From positions 248,001 through 312,000 of the forward strand of contig CAVWFN010000008.1 of NCBI GenBank assembly GCA_963754285.1: a stretch of 64,000 nt of DNA, in the 5' to 3' direction. The first letter of the stretch is position 1. Every line of letters begins with the position of its first letter. The notes beneath the pieces were generated by a model. That model was given only the letters and a program-made list of their open reading frames with translations, ran no database searches and was not told the origin of the DNA. Below, piece by piece: positions 16,494-25,692 of the stretch. Source of the stretch: RYN-133 sp963754285. Its GTDB lineage: Bacteria > Actinomycetota > Actinomycetes > Mycobacteriales > Jatrophihabitantaceae. The position numbers and the translations under genes are program-made.

Positions 16494-18023
16494 ATGATCG
16501 CCGCGGCCCGAAACCATTGGGCCAACCACGTCATGCGCCACGGCTTCCAGAAGCCGGACGAGCCCGCACTGCGCTGGGAAGGCACGACCATCACGTGGGG
16601 TTCGCTCGCTGACCAGGTGCGCCGCACCGCCGACGCGTTCGCCGCCCGCGGGCTCGGGTTCGGCGACCGGCTCGCGCTGCTCACGTTCAACCGTCCCGAG
16701 TTCCTGATCGCCACGTTCGCGGCGACGCGGCTCGGCGCGATCGTCGTCCCGATCAACTTCCGGCTCGCTCCGGGCGAGATCGCATACGTGCTCGAGGACG
16801 CGACGCCGTCGATCCTCGTCGTCGACGCCCACCTCGTGCCGTCGTTGCCGTCCGATGTCGCGGCCACCATCGTGGTGACCGCCTCCAACGGCACCGTCGC
16901 GCCCGGCGCCGAAGCGTGGGAGTCGCTCGACGGAGCTCCCGAGAAGGCGGCTGCGGACGTCCCCGAGGACTCCCCCGCGCTGATCATGTACACGTCGGGA
17001 ACGACGGGACGGCCGAAGGGCGCGGTGCTCTCGCACGTGAACCTGCAGGGCCAGGCGCTCACGTCCATCAGGTTCTGGCGCATGTTCGGCGACGACGAGG
17101 TGTACCTGCTCGGGACGCCGCTGTTCCACATCGGTGGCATCGGCTCGATCATCAGCACGGTGCTGCTCGGCGGCGTGACCGTGATCGTGCCGACCGGCCT
17201 GTTCGACGCCGCGAAGACGCTCGACCTGATGGAGGCCGAGCGCGTCACGGGCACCTTCCTCGTGCCGGCGCAGTGGCAGTTGCTGTGCAACGAACCGTCC
17301 GTGGCCACGCGCGATCTGTCGTGCCTGCGCAATGTGTGTTGGGGCGCGGCGCCGGCGACCGACGCGTTGCTGCGCCAGCTGTCGCAGACGTTCCCGCAAG
17401 CGAACGTGACGGCCGTGTTCGGCCAGACGGAGATGTCACCGGTGACGTGCCAGCTGCCCGGCGAGGACGCACTGCGCAAGCTCGGTTCGGTCGGCAAGCC
17501 CATCCCGACGATCGCGTGGCGGGTCGTCGACGACGACATGAACGACGTGCCGCCCGGCGAGGTCGGCGAGATCGTGTACCGCGGCCCGACGCAGATGCTC
17601 GGCTACTGGAACAAGCCGGACGAGACCGCCGATGCGTTCGCCGGCGGCTGGTTCCACTCCGGCGATCTCGTGCGCGTCGACGACGACGGATTCGTGTACG
17701 TCGTCGACCGCAAGAAGGACATGATCATCACCGGCGGTGAGAACGTCTACTGCGCCGAGGTCGAGAACGTGCTGTCGGACCACCCGGCGATCGCCGAGCT
17801 GAGCGTGATCGGACGGCCGGACGAGCGCTGGGGTGAGACCGCGGTCGCGATCGCCGTGCTGATGCCCGGTGCGTCGCTGGAGCTGGCGCAGTTGCGCGAC
17901 TGGGCCGCCGAGCGGCTGGCGCGCTACAAGCTCCCGTCCGATCTGGTCGTGGTCGAGGAGCTTCCACGCAACGCAAGCGGCAAGGTCGTCAAAGGAGTGC
18001 TGCGCGAGCAGTTCGGCGCCTAG
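16494..18023 (+). CDS. Acyl-CoA synthetase (AMP-forming), FadD-like
   Basis: A 509-residue adenylate-forming enzyme. The ATP-binding P-loop MYTSGTTGRPKGA is near residue 163, the adenine motif VFGQTEMSPVT near 310, the hinge GWFHSGDLVRVDDDGFVYVVDRKK (read in part) near 385-405, GGENVYCAEVENV near 410, and the catalytic Lys in NASGKVVKGVL near 495. It activates a carboxylic acid, probably a fatty acid, to its CoA ester. ATG at 16494 is the first plausible start. Its stop overlaps the convergent trmH-like gene by four bases. Substrate chain length is not evident. Confidence 0.85.
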   Translation: MIAAARNHWANHVMRHGFQKPDEPALRWEGTTITWGSLADQVRRTADAFAARGLGFGDRLALLTFNRPEFLIATFAATRLGAIVVPINFRLAPGEIAYVLEDATPSILVVDAHLVPSLPSDVAATIVVTASNGTVAPGAEAWESLDGAPEKAAADVPEDSPALIMYTSGTTGRPKGAVLSHVNLQGQALTSIRFWRMFGDDEVYLLGTPLFHIGGIGSIISTVLLGGVTVIVPTGLFDAAKTLDLMEAERVTGTFLVPAQWQLLCNEPSVATRDLSCLRNVCWGAAPATDALLRQLSQTFPQANVTAVFGQTEMSPVTCQLPGEDALRKLGSVGKPIPTIAWRVVDDDMNDVPPGEVGEIVYRGPTQMLGYWNKPDETADAFAGGWFHSGDLVRVDDDGFVYVVDRKKDMIITGGENVYCAEVENVLSDHPAIAELSVIGRPDERWGETAVAIAVLMPGASLELAQLRDWAAERLARYKLPSDLVVVEELPRNASGKVVKGVLREQFGA

Positions 18024-18805
18024 GTCAGCTGCGCGAAGGCAACGGCTGCGGCCGTTGCGACGTTGAGCGAGTCGACGTCACCGGCCATCGGGATGCGCAC
18101 CTGTTGATCGGCCGCGGCCAACGCGGCGTCGCTCAACCCCGGACCCTCGGCGCCGAGCAGTAGGGCCCAACGCGGCGGTGCAGCGATCGCGCGCAGGTCG
18201 TCGGCGGTTTCTCGCGGCGTCATTGCGAGCAGCCGCAGGCCGTGCTCCTTGACGCGCTCGAGTTCGTCCGGCCACGACCCGGGCAGCACCGCGAACGGGA
18301 CGCGCAACACGTGCCCGATCGACACCCGCACGCTGCGTCGGTACAGCGGATCGGCGCAGGTCGTGTCGAGCAGCACGGCTTCGACGCCGAACGCCGCGGC
18401 ATTGCGGAACAGCGCGCCGAGGTTCTCGAAGTCGTTGAGGCCTTCGAGCACGGCGATGCGGCGCGCGGTCGAGAGCAGTTTGTCGGGATCGAGTGACGCG
18501 GGACGTGACGAAGCTGCGAGCACGCCGCGCGTGACGCGGAAGCCGACCACGTCCGAGAGCACCCACTTGTCGCACACGTATGCCGGGACGTCACGGTCGG
18601 CCAGATCGGCGCGCAGCGATTCGATGCGTTTCGGGACGCCGATGACCGACCGCATCGGATATGCCGACCGCGCCAGTCGAGCTACGGCGTTGACACCCTC
18701 GGCGATGACGAGGCCGCGCCGGTCGGGACGAACATCGGCGTCGGTGAGATCGCGGAAGTCGGCCAGCCGCGGATCGGCCGGGTCGTCGACCTCGATGATC
18801 TCCAC
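18020..18805 (-). CDS. TrmH/SpoU-family RNA 2'-O-ribose methyltransferase
   Basis: A 261-residue SPOUT methyltransferase with all three family motifs: NLGALFRNAAAFG (motif 1, residues ~130-142), LLLGAEGPGLSDAAL (motif 2, ~213-227) and IPMAGDVDSLNVATAAAV (motif 3, ~238-255). The N-terminal ~100 residues form a substrate-binding domain containing VIAEGVNAV. It methylates a ribose in rRNA or tRNA using AdoMet; the target nucleotide is unknown. It starts 19 bp after the MFS stop and is likely co-transcribed with marR and the MFS gene. Confidence 0.87.
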   Translation of the reverse strand: MEIIEVDDPADPRLADFRDLTDADVRPDRRGLVIAEGVNAVARLARSAYPMRSVIGVPKRIESLRADLADRDVPAYVCDKWVLSDVVGFRVTRGVLAASSRPASLDPDKLLSTARRIAVLEGLNDFENLGALFRNAAAFGVEAVLLDTTCADPLYRRSVRVSIGHVLRVPFAVLPGSWPDELERVKEHGLRLLAMTPRETADDLRAIAAPPRWALLLGAEGPGLSDAALAAADQQVRIPMAGDVDSLNVATAAAVAFAQLT

Positions 18806-18824
18806 AACGGGAGATTGTGACGCG

Positions 18825-20153
18825 TCAGCGATGGGCGAGCGCGGGCAGGGCGTGCAGGCGCCCGGCCACGTCCGCCGCGGACATGCCGCGGCGTCGCGCG
18901 ATCAGGACGGCGAGGGCACCGGTCGCAATCAGGCACACGAGCCCGCCGCCGATCAGTCCCCAGCGCGGTCCCGCGACGCCGGCCAGCCAGCCGACGATCG
19001 GCGCGCCGAGCGGAGTGCCGCCCATGAAGCAGATCAGGTACAGCGCCATGACGCGTCCGCGCATGGTCGGGTCGACGCCGAGCTGGATGGACGAGTTGCA
19101 CGCTGTGGTCAGCGTCAGCATCGACAGCCCGGTCGGGATGAGCACGATCGCGGTGAGCAGGTAGTTCGGCATCAGCCCGGACGCAATTTCGAGCACGCTG
19201 AACGCGACCGACGCCATCACCAGGAACACCTGCGACGGTCGCCGGGTGCGCATCGTGGCCACGACCGCACCGACGCACGCGCCGACGGCGAGCATGGTCG
19301 AGAGCAACCCGTAGCCCGTCGCCCCGCGGTCGAAGACCTGCTTGGCCAGCAATGCCGTCGTGATCGCGAAGTTCAGCCCGAACGTTCCGATGACGAAGAT
19401 CAGGATCATCGTCAGCATGAGATCGGCACGGCTCCGCACGTAACGCAGACCCTCACGCAACTGCCCCCGCGCGCGTGCGACCTGCGGTGCCGGGTGCAAC
19501 TCGTCCGTGCGCATCGCGGCGAGCGCGGCCAACACCGCGATGCTCGACGCCGCGTTGACGAGGAACGCCCAGCCGGTGCCGACCGCACTGATCATCACGC
19601 CCGCGACAGCAGGACCGAGGATGCGTCCGGTGTTGAAGATCGTCGAGTTGATTCCCACGGCGTTGACCAGATCGTCCTTGCCGACCATCTCGACGACGAA
19701 CGACTGGCGAATCGGACTGTCGACGGCGGCGATCAGTCCCAGCAGCGTCGCGAGGACGAGCACATGCCAGTACTGCACGACACCGGTGACCGCGAGCACG
19801 CCGAGCACCAGTGCAACAAGAGCGAGCCCGGTTTGCGTCGCCAGTAACAAACGGCGCTTGTCACCACGGTCGGCGAGCATTCCGCCCCACAGGCCGAGCA
19901 CGAGTGCCGGCCCGAACTGCAGCGCGGTCACGATGCCGAGCGCAGTGCCCGAGTTGGTCAGCTCCAGCACGAGCCAGTCCTGCGCGACACGCTGCATCCA
20001 GGTGCCGGTCAGCGAGACGAGTTGTCCGGACGCGTAGAGGCGGTAGTTGCGCACGTGCAGCGAACGGAACATGCGTTGGCGGGTAGCGGAAGCGGATTCG
20101 AGACTGGGGCGGGAGGCGATTGCTGTCACTTCTGGTGTGTCACTGCTCCGCAA
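18825..20153 (-). CDS. MFS transporter under MarR control
   Basis: A 442-residue major facilitator protein with about twelve membrane helices, resembling the enterobactin-exporter (EntS)/MFS_3 group. Landmarks are RNYRLYASGQLVSLTGTWMQ at helix 1, ADRGDKRRLLLATQ in the loop 2-3 motif A position, and DPTMRGRVMALYLICFMGGT. It probably exports a small molecule or drug. Its start lies inside the marR gene (14-bp overlap), so the pair is co-transcribed and probably auto-regulated. Confidence 0.82.
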   Translation of the reverse strand: MRSSDTPEVTAIASRPSLESASATRQRMFRSLHVRNYRLYASGQLVSLTGTWMQRVAQDWLVLELTNSGTALGIVTALQFGPALVLGLWGGMLADRGDKRRLLLATQTGLALVALVLGVLAVTGVVQYWHVLVLATLLGLIAAVDSPIRQSFVVEMVGKDDLVNAVGINSTIFNTGRILGPAVAGVMISAVGTGWAFLVNAASSIAVLAALAAMRTDELHPAPQVARARGQLREGLRYVRSRADLMLTMILIFVIGTFGLNFAITTALLAKQVFDRGATGYGLLSTMLAVGACVGAVVATMRTRRPSQVFLVMASVAFSVLEIASGLMPNYLLTAIVLIPTGLSMLTLTTACNSSIQLGVDPTMRGRVMALYLICFMGGTPLGAPIVGWLAGVAGPRWGLIGGGLVCLIATGALAVLIARRRGMSAADVAGRLHALPALAHR

Positions 20154-20592
20154 GTTTGTCGAGGACGGGGACGACGTCGCGCAACAGAGCGCGCTCGTCC
20201 GAGGTCAGTTTGGCCAGTTGCTGCGAGAGCCAGGCGTCGCGCGAACGGCGCTCGGAGTCGAGCAATTCGCGGCCGGCGTCGGTGACCGAGATGATCGCCT
20301 GACGCTTGTCGGTCGGATGTGCGTCGCGACGCACGAGGCCGCGCTCTTCGAGGTTGGCCAGCACCTTGGTCATCGACGGCGGCTGGACCTTCTCGCACGC
20401 GGCCAGTTCGCCGGCGCTCATCGGGCCCCGCTTGTGCAGCGTGCCCATCGCCGCGATCTGGGTCAGCGTCACGGACATGTCGACGCGCTGGTTGCGGATG
20501 AGCCGCGTCAGTCGCAGCAGGGACGGGCGAAGCAGCGACGCGAGTTCGGCACTGGTGTGCTTACCCATCGTCTTGTTGGTGGCCGCCGTCAT
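20140..20592 (-). CDS. MarR-family transcriptional regulator
   Basis: A 150-residue winged-helix protein. The recognition helix region is MSAGELAACEKVQPPSMTKVLANLEERGLV and the wing is RRDAHPTDKRQAIISVT, the classic MarR D-x-R wing motif. It likely represses the overlapping MFS gene and itself, responding to the exported compound. Two starts are possible: ATG 20592, five bases from the candidate operator, or ATG 20568 (MGKHTSAELA), closer to usual family length. Confidence 0.87.
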   Translation of the reverse strand: MTAATNKTMGKHTSAELASLLRPSLLRLTRLIRNQRVDMSVTLTQIAAMGTLHKRGPMSAGELAACEKVQPPSMTKVLANLEERGLVRRDAHPTDKRQAIISVTDAGRELLDSERRSRDAWLSQQLAKLTSDERALLRDVVPVLDKLAEQ

Positions 20593-20596
20593 ATCC

Positions 20597-20609
20597 TTAG
20601 TCTAGCTAA
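20597..20609. promoter_or_regulatory. Candidate MarR operator TTAG-N5-CTAA
   Basis: TTAG and CTAA half-sites flank TCTAG, forming a partly symmetric AT-rich site in an otherwise GC-rich divergent spacer between marR and the DUF2530 gene. TTAG-type half-sites suit MarR proteins. Confidence 0.4.
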
Positions 20610-20651
20610 CTATCGATCGGATTGCCACCGCGTTTCCCGTACGCTCAGCTC

Positions 20652-20873
20652 GTGTCGACCCGTCCGGATGCGCTGCAGGTCAATCCGCGCCCGGTCGTCG
20701 CCGTCGGCATCGGACTGTTCTTCGCCGCGTTCGTGGTCATGGTGCCGTTCTGGACGTGGCTCGGTGAGCACCATCACCGCGACTGGCTGTGGACCGCGCT
20801 CGCCGGCTGGTTGCTCGGGCTGGTCGGCTGGGTGTTGATGGGACGGCACCGCCGCGCCGGACGCACGCTCTGA
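20652..20873 (+). CDS. DUF2530 small membrane protein
   Basis: A 73-residue protein with two membrane helices (VVAVGIGLFFAAFVVMVPFW and WTALAGWLLGLVGWVLMG) separated by LGEHHHRD. Length, helix spacing and the RPDALQVNPRPVV start fit actinobacterial DUF2530. GTG at 20652. The next gene begins directly after the stop. Function unknown. Confidence 0.75.
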   Translation: MSTRPDALQVNPRPVVAVGIGLFFAAFVVMVPFWTWLGEHHHRDWLWTALAGWLLGLVGWVLMGRHRRAGRTL

Positions 20874-21353
20874 ATGGGCTCCTTCGATGTCCTGCTGGAC
20901 GACGAGCGCACCCAGCTCGAGGCGTTCGTCGACGACTACCGCAGCGCGATCGATGCCACGCTCGACGGTCTGAGCGACGAGCAAGCCCGAACTCGGCTCG
21001 TGCCGTCGGCGACAACGCTGCTCGGGCTGGTCAAGCACGTCACGTGGATGCAGCGGGTGTGGTTCGAGGAGTGCATCGCCGGCACGTCCCGACTGCAACT
21101 CGGGCTCGTGCGCAGCCCCGACGAGTCGTTCCAGCTCGCTGACGACGACACGATCGGCACTGTCATCGCGGCGCACCGGCAGGCGTGCGCAACCGCCCGG
21201 GCGATCGTGGCCGAGTTCTCGTTGGACGCGGTGGTGACCGGCCACCGCTCGGGGCCGCGCACCGTGCGGTGGGTGTACTTGCAGGTGCTGCGCGAGCTTG
21301 CCCACCACTGCGGTCATGCCGACATCCTGCGAGAGCAGATCCTCGCCGGCTGA
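20874..21353 (+). CDS. DinB/DUF664 family protein
   Basis: A 159-residue four-helix-bundle protein of the DinB/YfiT-like superfamily, often mycothiol-dependent metal enzymes in actinobacteria. Candidate metal ligands are the His in LLGLVKHVTWMQRVWFEE and the two His of ELAHHCGHADILREQI near the C-terminus. The start abuts the DUF2530 stop, so they are probably co-transcribed. Substrate unknown. Confidence 0.8.
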   Translation: MGSFDVLLDDERTQLEAFVDDYRSAIDATLDGLSDEQARTRLVPSATTLLGLVKHVTWMQRVWFEECIAGTSRLQLGLVRSPDESFQLADDDTIGTVIAAHRQACATARAIVAEFSLDAVVTGHRSGPRTVRWVYLQVLRELAHHCGHADILREQILAG

Positions 21354-21368
21354 ACCCGGCGGCCGGCG

Positions 21369-22112
21369 CTACCCGTTGGGCGTGATCTCGTCGCCGTCGT
21401 CGTAGACGAGTTCGCCCGTCTCGGCCAGGAGCGGCACGCGCACCTTGGCCTCGCTGTGCGCGCCGCAGCCGTACTCGACGCTGACGATCTGCCCGTCGCG
21501 CGGCGTCATCTCGTTGCCGCACACGCCGAACTTTGCCGACAGGACGCCCGCCAGCGGTAGCAGGAAGCCGCACGTGCCGCAGTGGGCCGGCGCCTGACGT
21601 GCCATGGGCGTCTCGGGTCCGCCGTCGCCGTCCTGCCAGCGGTCGGCGATGTCGAGACGGGCATCGCGCGAGAGCACGCGTTTGCGTCCGAGCCCGAGTT
21701 CGAAGGCGACCTGCTCGACTGCCGGGTCGTCGGACTGGACGTAGGCCGGCACGAGCCGTGCGTCGTCCGGGTCTGCCGGCAGCAGGTCGCCCGGACCCAT
21801 GTCGCCGGGAGCGACCCGCTTGTCCCAGGGCACCCAGGCCGGCGCGAGCAGGGCATCGGCGCCCGGGAGCAGCACGACCTCGTCGACGGTCGGCGCCTTG
21901 CCGCGCGGTGGGCGGGTGAGCGTGACGGCCCAGTACCAACCGCTGTAACCCGGCAGCGACGACGCGAACGCGTGCGTCACCAATCGCTCGTCGTCGGTGT
22001 GGACGGCCAGATGATCACCGACGGAATCGCCACCGACTTCCACGGCCGCCGTGCGGGCAAGGTCGATCGCACGCGCGAGCAGCGTGTCGGTCTTGACCCC
22101 GGTTCCCGTCAT
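21369..22112 (-). CDS. DUF3027 family protein
   Basis: A 247-residue actinobacterial protein. The N-terminal two-thirds (VGDHLAVHTDDERLVTHAFA, YSGWYWAVTLTR, LLPGADALLAPAWVPW) match DUF3027. The C-terminal third carries CGTCGF, VCGNEM and a later Cys in YGCGAHSEA, which may form a zinc ribbon. ATG at 22112 is used; more upstream ATGs would invade the divergent MFS start. No known biochemical role. It shares a short divergent spacer with the MFS gene. Confidence 0.85.
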   Translation of the reverse strand: MTGTGVKTDTLLARAIDLARTAAVEVGGDSVGDHLAVHTDDERLVTHAFASSLPGYSGWYWAVTLTRPPRGKAPTVDEVVLLPGADALLAPAWVPWDKRVAPGDMGPGDLLPADPDDARLVPAYVQSDDPAVEQVAFELGLGRKRVLSRDARLDIADRWQDGDGGPETPMARQAPAHCGTCGFLLPLAGVLSAKFGVCGNEMTPRDGQIVSVEYGCGAHSEAKVRVPLLAETGELVYDDGDEITPNG

Positions 22113-22194
22113 GTCGCTCCCATTGTCGCTGATCGGCACACCGGCGCGCATCGGCGGGGCCGTTTTCGTCGCCGTCGTGGGGCAGGATGGGTAC

Positions 22195-23859
22195 ATGGCG
22201 AAGGACCCGGGCGCGGCACCCCGCAAGGGGCGCTTCTCCAAGTCCGGACACACCTCGCACGCGCCTCGGGTCAGTCATCACCAGCAGCATCACGACGGTT
22301 ACCAGGACGCATACCGCCAACCGCCGCCGCCTCCTCCGCCGCCGCCACGGCGCGCCCCACCACCGGTGTACGACCCGGGTCCGTCCGAGGAGTTCAGCCG
22401 ACCGGCTTATTACGGCGGCGCAGCCGAGGCGCCGCCCACACAACGTCCGGCCGCCGCCCTCGGACGTGCCGCGCTGTCCCGCACGAACAAGGCGGCACGG
22501 GTCGTCACGCGCAAGGTGATCAGCGCGAGCAAGGCCGACGGAGCGCACGAGTCGGGGCTGACGGCGCTCATCTGGAACCAGGTGCTCAGCTACGGCACCG
22601 ATGCGATGATCACCGTCGCCCTGGCCGGCACCGTGTTCTTCGGCGCGTCCACGCATGCCCAGCGCGGCAACGTCCTGCTCTATCTGCTGATCACGATGGC
22701 GCCGTTCGCGATCGTCGCGCCGATCATCGGTCCGGCACTCGACCGGTTGCAGCACGGGCGGCGCTGGACGATGGCCGGCACGGCGATCGGGCGAGCGGTG
22801 CTGGCACTCATCATGGCGGGCCATCCGACCGAGCTGCTCGTGCTGTATCCGTGCGCCCTCGGCTCGCTGGTGTTCTCCAAGGCATACGCCGTCGTGCGCG
22901 CGGCCGCGGCACCGCGGCTCGTCCCACCAGGCATGACGCTCACCGAGGCCAACGCGCGGCTGTCGTTCTTCGGGCTGGCCTCGACGCTCGTGCTCGGCGG
23001 GGTGGTCGGCGTCGTGATCAAGGTGACCGGCTCGTACAGCCTCGGGCTGTGGTTGACCGCGATCGGCTTCGCCGTGTGCGCGTTCTTCGCCTTCCGCCTG
23101 CCGTCACAGGTCGACTCCGCGGTCGAAGCGAGCCGGCACCCGCAGGAACCGCCGCGGCCACGGTCACAACAGCGGGTGCCACCGCTGTCACGCATCCGCG
23201 GCTGGGCACGGCGCGGATTCGACCAGCACGTGGTGATCGCGCTGCAGGGCGAGTCGGCGCTGCGGTTGCTGTCCGGCCTGCTGACGATCTACCTCGCGTT
23301 CTTCGTCGAGAGCACCGCGCACGGCCTCGAAGCCGCCCTCGACCTCGGCGCCGTGATCGGCGCGGCAGGCCTGGGCAACTTCAGCGGCACGGCCATCGGC
23401 ACCAAGCTGAAGATGGCCAGGCCCGAGGCGGTGATCGTCGCGTCGGTCGCCATTACCGCCGCCATGTGCGTGATCGTCGCGATCACGTTCAGCATCCTTT
23501 TCGCCGTCATCGGCATGTACCTGAGCGCGGTCGGCAACTCGCTGTGCAAGATCGCCCTCGACGCGTTGATCCAGCGCGACGTCGTCGAGACGCTGCGGTC
23601 GAGCGCGTTCGCGCGCTCCGAGACGTTCCTGCAGCTCGCGTGGGTCGTCGGTGCCGCGATCGGCGTGGTGCTGCCGAGCAGCGCCGCCAACGGTGGCGCC
23701 ATCGGCTTCTGGATCGCCGCAATCGTGATGGGGGCGGTGGCGGTGATCGTCGTGCTGCGGCTGCGGCTGGTGACCCGCACGGTCGCGGCACGCGCCGAGA
23801 CGATCGACGAGCGCATCCACCCGGGCAAGCTCGACCTGCGCAAGACCCGTCCGTACTGA
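22195..23859 (+). CDS. MFS transporter with Pro-rich cytoplasmic N-terminus
   Basis: The 554-residue protein starts with about 110 hydrophilic residues, including a nine-proline run and His/Gln-rich stretches, followed by about twelve membrane helices (from LIWNQVLSYGTDAMITVAL). Conserved actinobacterial MFS proteins of this type sit next to DUF3027. The stop overlaps the mqnB start (TGATG), linking it to the menaquinone genes. Substrate unknown; the N-terminal tail is probably disordered. Confidence 0.78.
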   Translation: MAKDPGAAPRKGRFSKSGHTSHAPRVSHHQQHHDGYQDAYRQPPPPPPPPPRRAPPPVYDPGPSEEFSRPAYYGGAAEAPPTQRPAAALGRAALSRTNKAARVVTRKVISASKADGAHESGLTALIWNQVLSYGTDAMITVALAGTVFFGASTHAQRGNVLLYLLITMAPFAIVAPIIGPALDRLQHGRRWTMAGTAIGRAVLALIMAGHPTELLVLYPCALGSLVFSKAYAVVRAAAAPRLVPPGMTLTEANARLSFFGLASTLVLGGVVGVVIKVTGSYSLGLWLTAIGFAVCAFFAFRLPSQVDSAVEASRHPQEPPRPRSQQRVPPLSRIRGWARRGFDQHVVIALQGESALRLLSGLLTIYLAFFVESTAHGLEAALDLGAVIGAAGLGNFSGTAIGTKLKMARPEAVIVASVAITAAMCVIVAITFSILFAVIGMYLSAVGNSLCKIALDALIQRDVVETLRSSAFARSETFLQLAWVVGAAIGVVLPSSAANGGAIGFWIAAIVMGAVAVIVVLRLRLVTRTVAARAETIDERIHPGKLDLRKTRPY

Positions 23860-24455
23860 TGCGGTTACTCGTGGTGACGGCCGTCGACGCCGAGCGCGAC
23901 GCCATCGATCTGCCCGACGTGCTCGTCGGTGGGATCGGGCCTGCCGAGAGCGCGGCTGCCACGTCGGCAGCGCTGGCGAGCGGCTCGTACGACCTTGTGA
24001 TCAACGCCGGCATCGCCGGCGGCTTCGCGCCGTTGCCGATCGGCGCGATCGCAGTCGCGAGCACGATCGCCTTCGCCGACCTCGGCGCACAGTCCGAGGC
24101 CGGGTTCGAGGCATTGCCTTCAGCCGCGGCGCGCTACGAGGTCGCACCGAAGCTGTCGGTCGAGTTGGCCGACCGCACCGGCGGGCACCTCGGGACGATC
24201 GTCACCGTCTCGACCGTCACCGGCACCGCCGCCGGTGCCGACGCACTGCTCGCGCGCTACCCGGATGTCGTCGCCGAGGCCATGGAAGGCGCGGGAGTGG
24301 CCGCGGCCGCCGTCCGGCACGGGGTCGCGTTCGCCGAGGTGCGGGCGATCAGCAACACGGTGGGCCCGCGCGACCGGGCGTCCTGGCGCGTGGCAGAGGC
24401 GTTGGCAGCCCTCGGTCCGGCCGTGCGCGCAGCCGCGCAAGGATGGACGGTGTGA
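23859..24455 (+). CDS. mqnB: Futalosine hydrolase
   Basis: A 198-residue nucleosidase of the PNP/MTAN fold. It removes the purine base from futalosine to give dehypoxanthine futalosine in the alternative menaquinone pathway. Motifs are VTAVDAERDA at the start, LVINAGIAGGFAPLPIG, VTVSTVTGTAAGADALLAR, AEAMEGAGVAAAA (the ribose-binding M-E-G-A segment) and RAISNTVGPRDR. The ATG overlaps the upstream TGA; its end overlaps mqnD. Confidence 0.92.
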   Translation: MRLLVVTAVDAERDAIDLPDVLVGGIGPAESAAATSAALASGSYDLVINAGIAGGFAPLPIGAIAVASTIAFADLGAQSEAGFEALPSAAARYEVAPKLSVELADRTGGHLGTIVTVSTVTGTAAGADALLARYPDVVAEAMEGAGVAAAAVRHGVAFAEVRAISNTVGPRDRASWRVAEALAALGPAVRAAAQGWTV

Positions 24456-25255
24456 GACTCGCCTTCTCTCCCTGCCCGAACGACACGTTCGTGTTCCACG
24501 CGTGGACGCATGGACTCATCGCCGACGCGCCGCCGGTCGAGGTGACCTACGCCGACATCGACATCACGAACACCGCCGCCGAGCGTGGCGAGTTCGACGT
24601 GGTCAAGGTGTCGTACGCAGCGTTGCCCTGGTTGCTGGACAAGTACGCGCTGCTGCCTTCCGGCGGTGCGCTCGGACGCGGCTGCGGGCCGCTCGTCCTG
24701 ACCCGCGGCGGTATCGACTCGGTCGACGGCCGGACCGTCGCCGTGCCCTCGGAGCGATCGACCGCGTACCTGTTGTTCCGCCTGTGGGCCAGCGGCCAGC
24801 GCCCGGCGCGCATCGAGGTCGTGCCGTTCGCGCAGATCATGCCGGCGGTGCGCGACGGCGCGTTCGACGCCGGGCTGGTGATCCACGAGGCGCGCTTCGT
24901 CTACCCGCAGTTCGGTCTGGAATCGATGGTCGACCTCGGCGAGTGGTGGGAGGGCGACACCGGCCTACCCATCCCCCTCGGCGCGATCCTCGCCGCCCGT
25001 CCGCTCGACGTGGCGCGGCTGGGCTCGGTCGTGCGCGAGTCGGTCGAGTACGCCTGGGCGCACCCGCACGCCTCCCGCTCCTATGTCGCCGAGCACGCCG
25101 CCGAGATGGCGCCGGATGTCCAGCAGCGCCACATCGACCTCTACGTCAACGAGTTCACCCGAGACCTCGGCGACGAGGGCTACGCCGCCGTCGACGCCCT
25201 GCTCACCCGAGCCCACGCCGAGGCCCTGATCCCCGCCGCCCCTCCCCTGCGCTGA
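24452..25255 (+). CDS. mqnD: 1,4-dihydroxy-6-naphthoate synthase
   Basis: About 267 residues of the MqnA/MqnD periplasmic-binding-like fold. MqnD converts cyclic dehypoxanthine futalosine to 1,4-dihydroxy-6-naphthoate for menaquinone. Signatures are LAFSPCPNDTFVFHAW at the N-terminus, DVVKVSYAALPWLL, GGALGRGCGPLVL and VIHEARFVYPQFGL. I choose GTG at 24452, whose GTGA overlaps the mqnB stop and which lies 8 bp after AAGGA; an in-frame ATG at 24443 is an alternative. mqnA and mqnC are not in the window. Confidence 0.92.
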   Translation: MRLAFSPCPNDTFVFHAWTHGLIADAPPVEVTYADIDITNTAAERGEFDVVKVSYAALPWLLDKYALLPSGGALGRGCGPLVLTRGGIDSVDGRTVAVPSERSTAYLLFRLWASGQRPARIEVVPFAQIMPAVRDGAFDAGLVIHEARFVYPQFGLESMVDLGEWWEGDTGLPIPLGAILAARPLDVARLGSVVRESVEYAWAHPHASRSYVAEHAAEMAPDVQQRHIDLYVNEFTRDLGDEGYAAVDALLTRAHAEALIPAAPPLR

Positions 25256-25274
25256 CCGTCCGCCGCCCGCGATC

Positions 25275-25389
25275 GGCGACTTTGCACCCAGCAATGTCGC
25301 CAGCCGGTCCTGATCGGCGACTTTGCACCCAGCAACGTCGCCAGAACGGGCACACGGGGCCCGCGCAACGACATTGCCGGGTGCAAACT
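25275..25389. repeat. Three copies of a hairpin-forming intergenic repeat
   Basis: Two direct copies (25275-25301 and 25316-25342) and one diverged inverted copy (about 25366-25389) of a 27-bp unit occupy the spacer after mqnD. Each direct unit folds on itself: GGCGAC pairs with GTCGCC, and an inner TGC with GCA, around ACCCA. The copies differ by one base. They may act as bidirectional terminators between mqnD and the convergent cold-shock gene, or belong to a dispersed repeat family. The rest of the spacer to 25692 is GC-rich, with a CCGAGCGGAGCGAGCGG run at 25655-25671 and no gene. Confidence 0.7.
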
Positions 25390-25692
25390 GCAGCACTGAT
25401 ACACCGGTGACCCCCAGCTGACCGGATGAACCGATCACCACCCGCGCCGCCACCGGCTTTGCCCCGCCAATGCACGCTGGAACGCGAGAATCACGCACAT
25501 TCACGGGGCAGAGCGCGCCCACCAACGCTGGTACGCAACCACCGAGGCGACCCCAACGGTCGGATCAAGCCCCAAGGAGCGACAGCGACGACGGCTTGGG
25601 TCCGACCCGCCTAGGCCACGCGAGCGGGAGCGAGCAGCGACCCGACGATTCCCCCCGAGCGGAGCGAGCGGGGGATGAGGCGGGGAGCCCGC

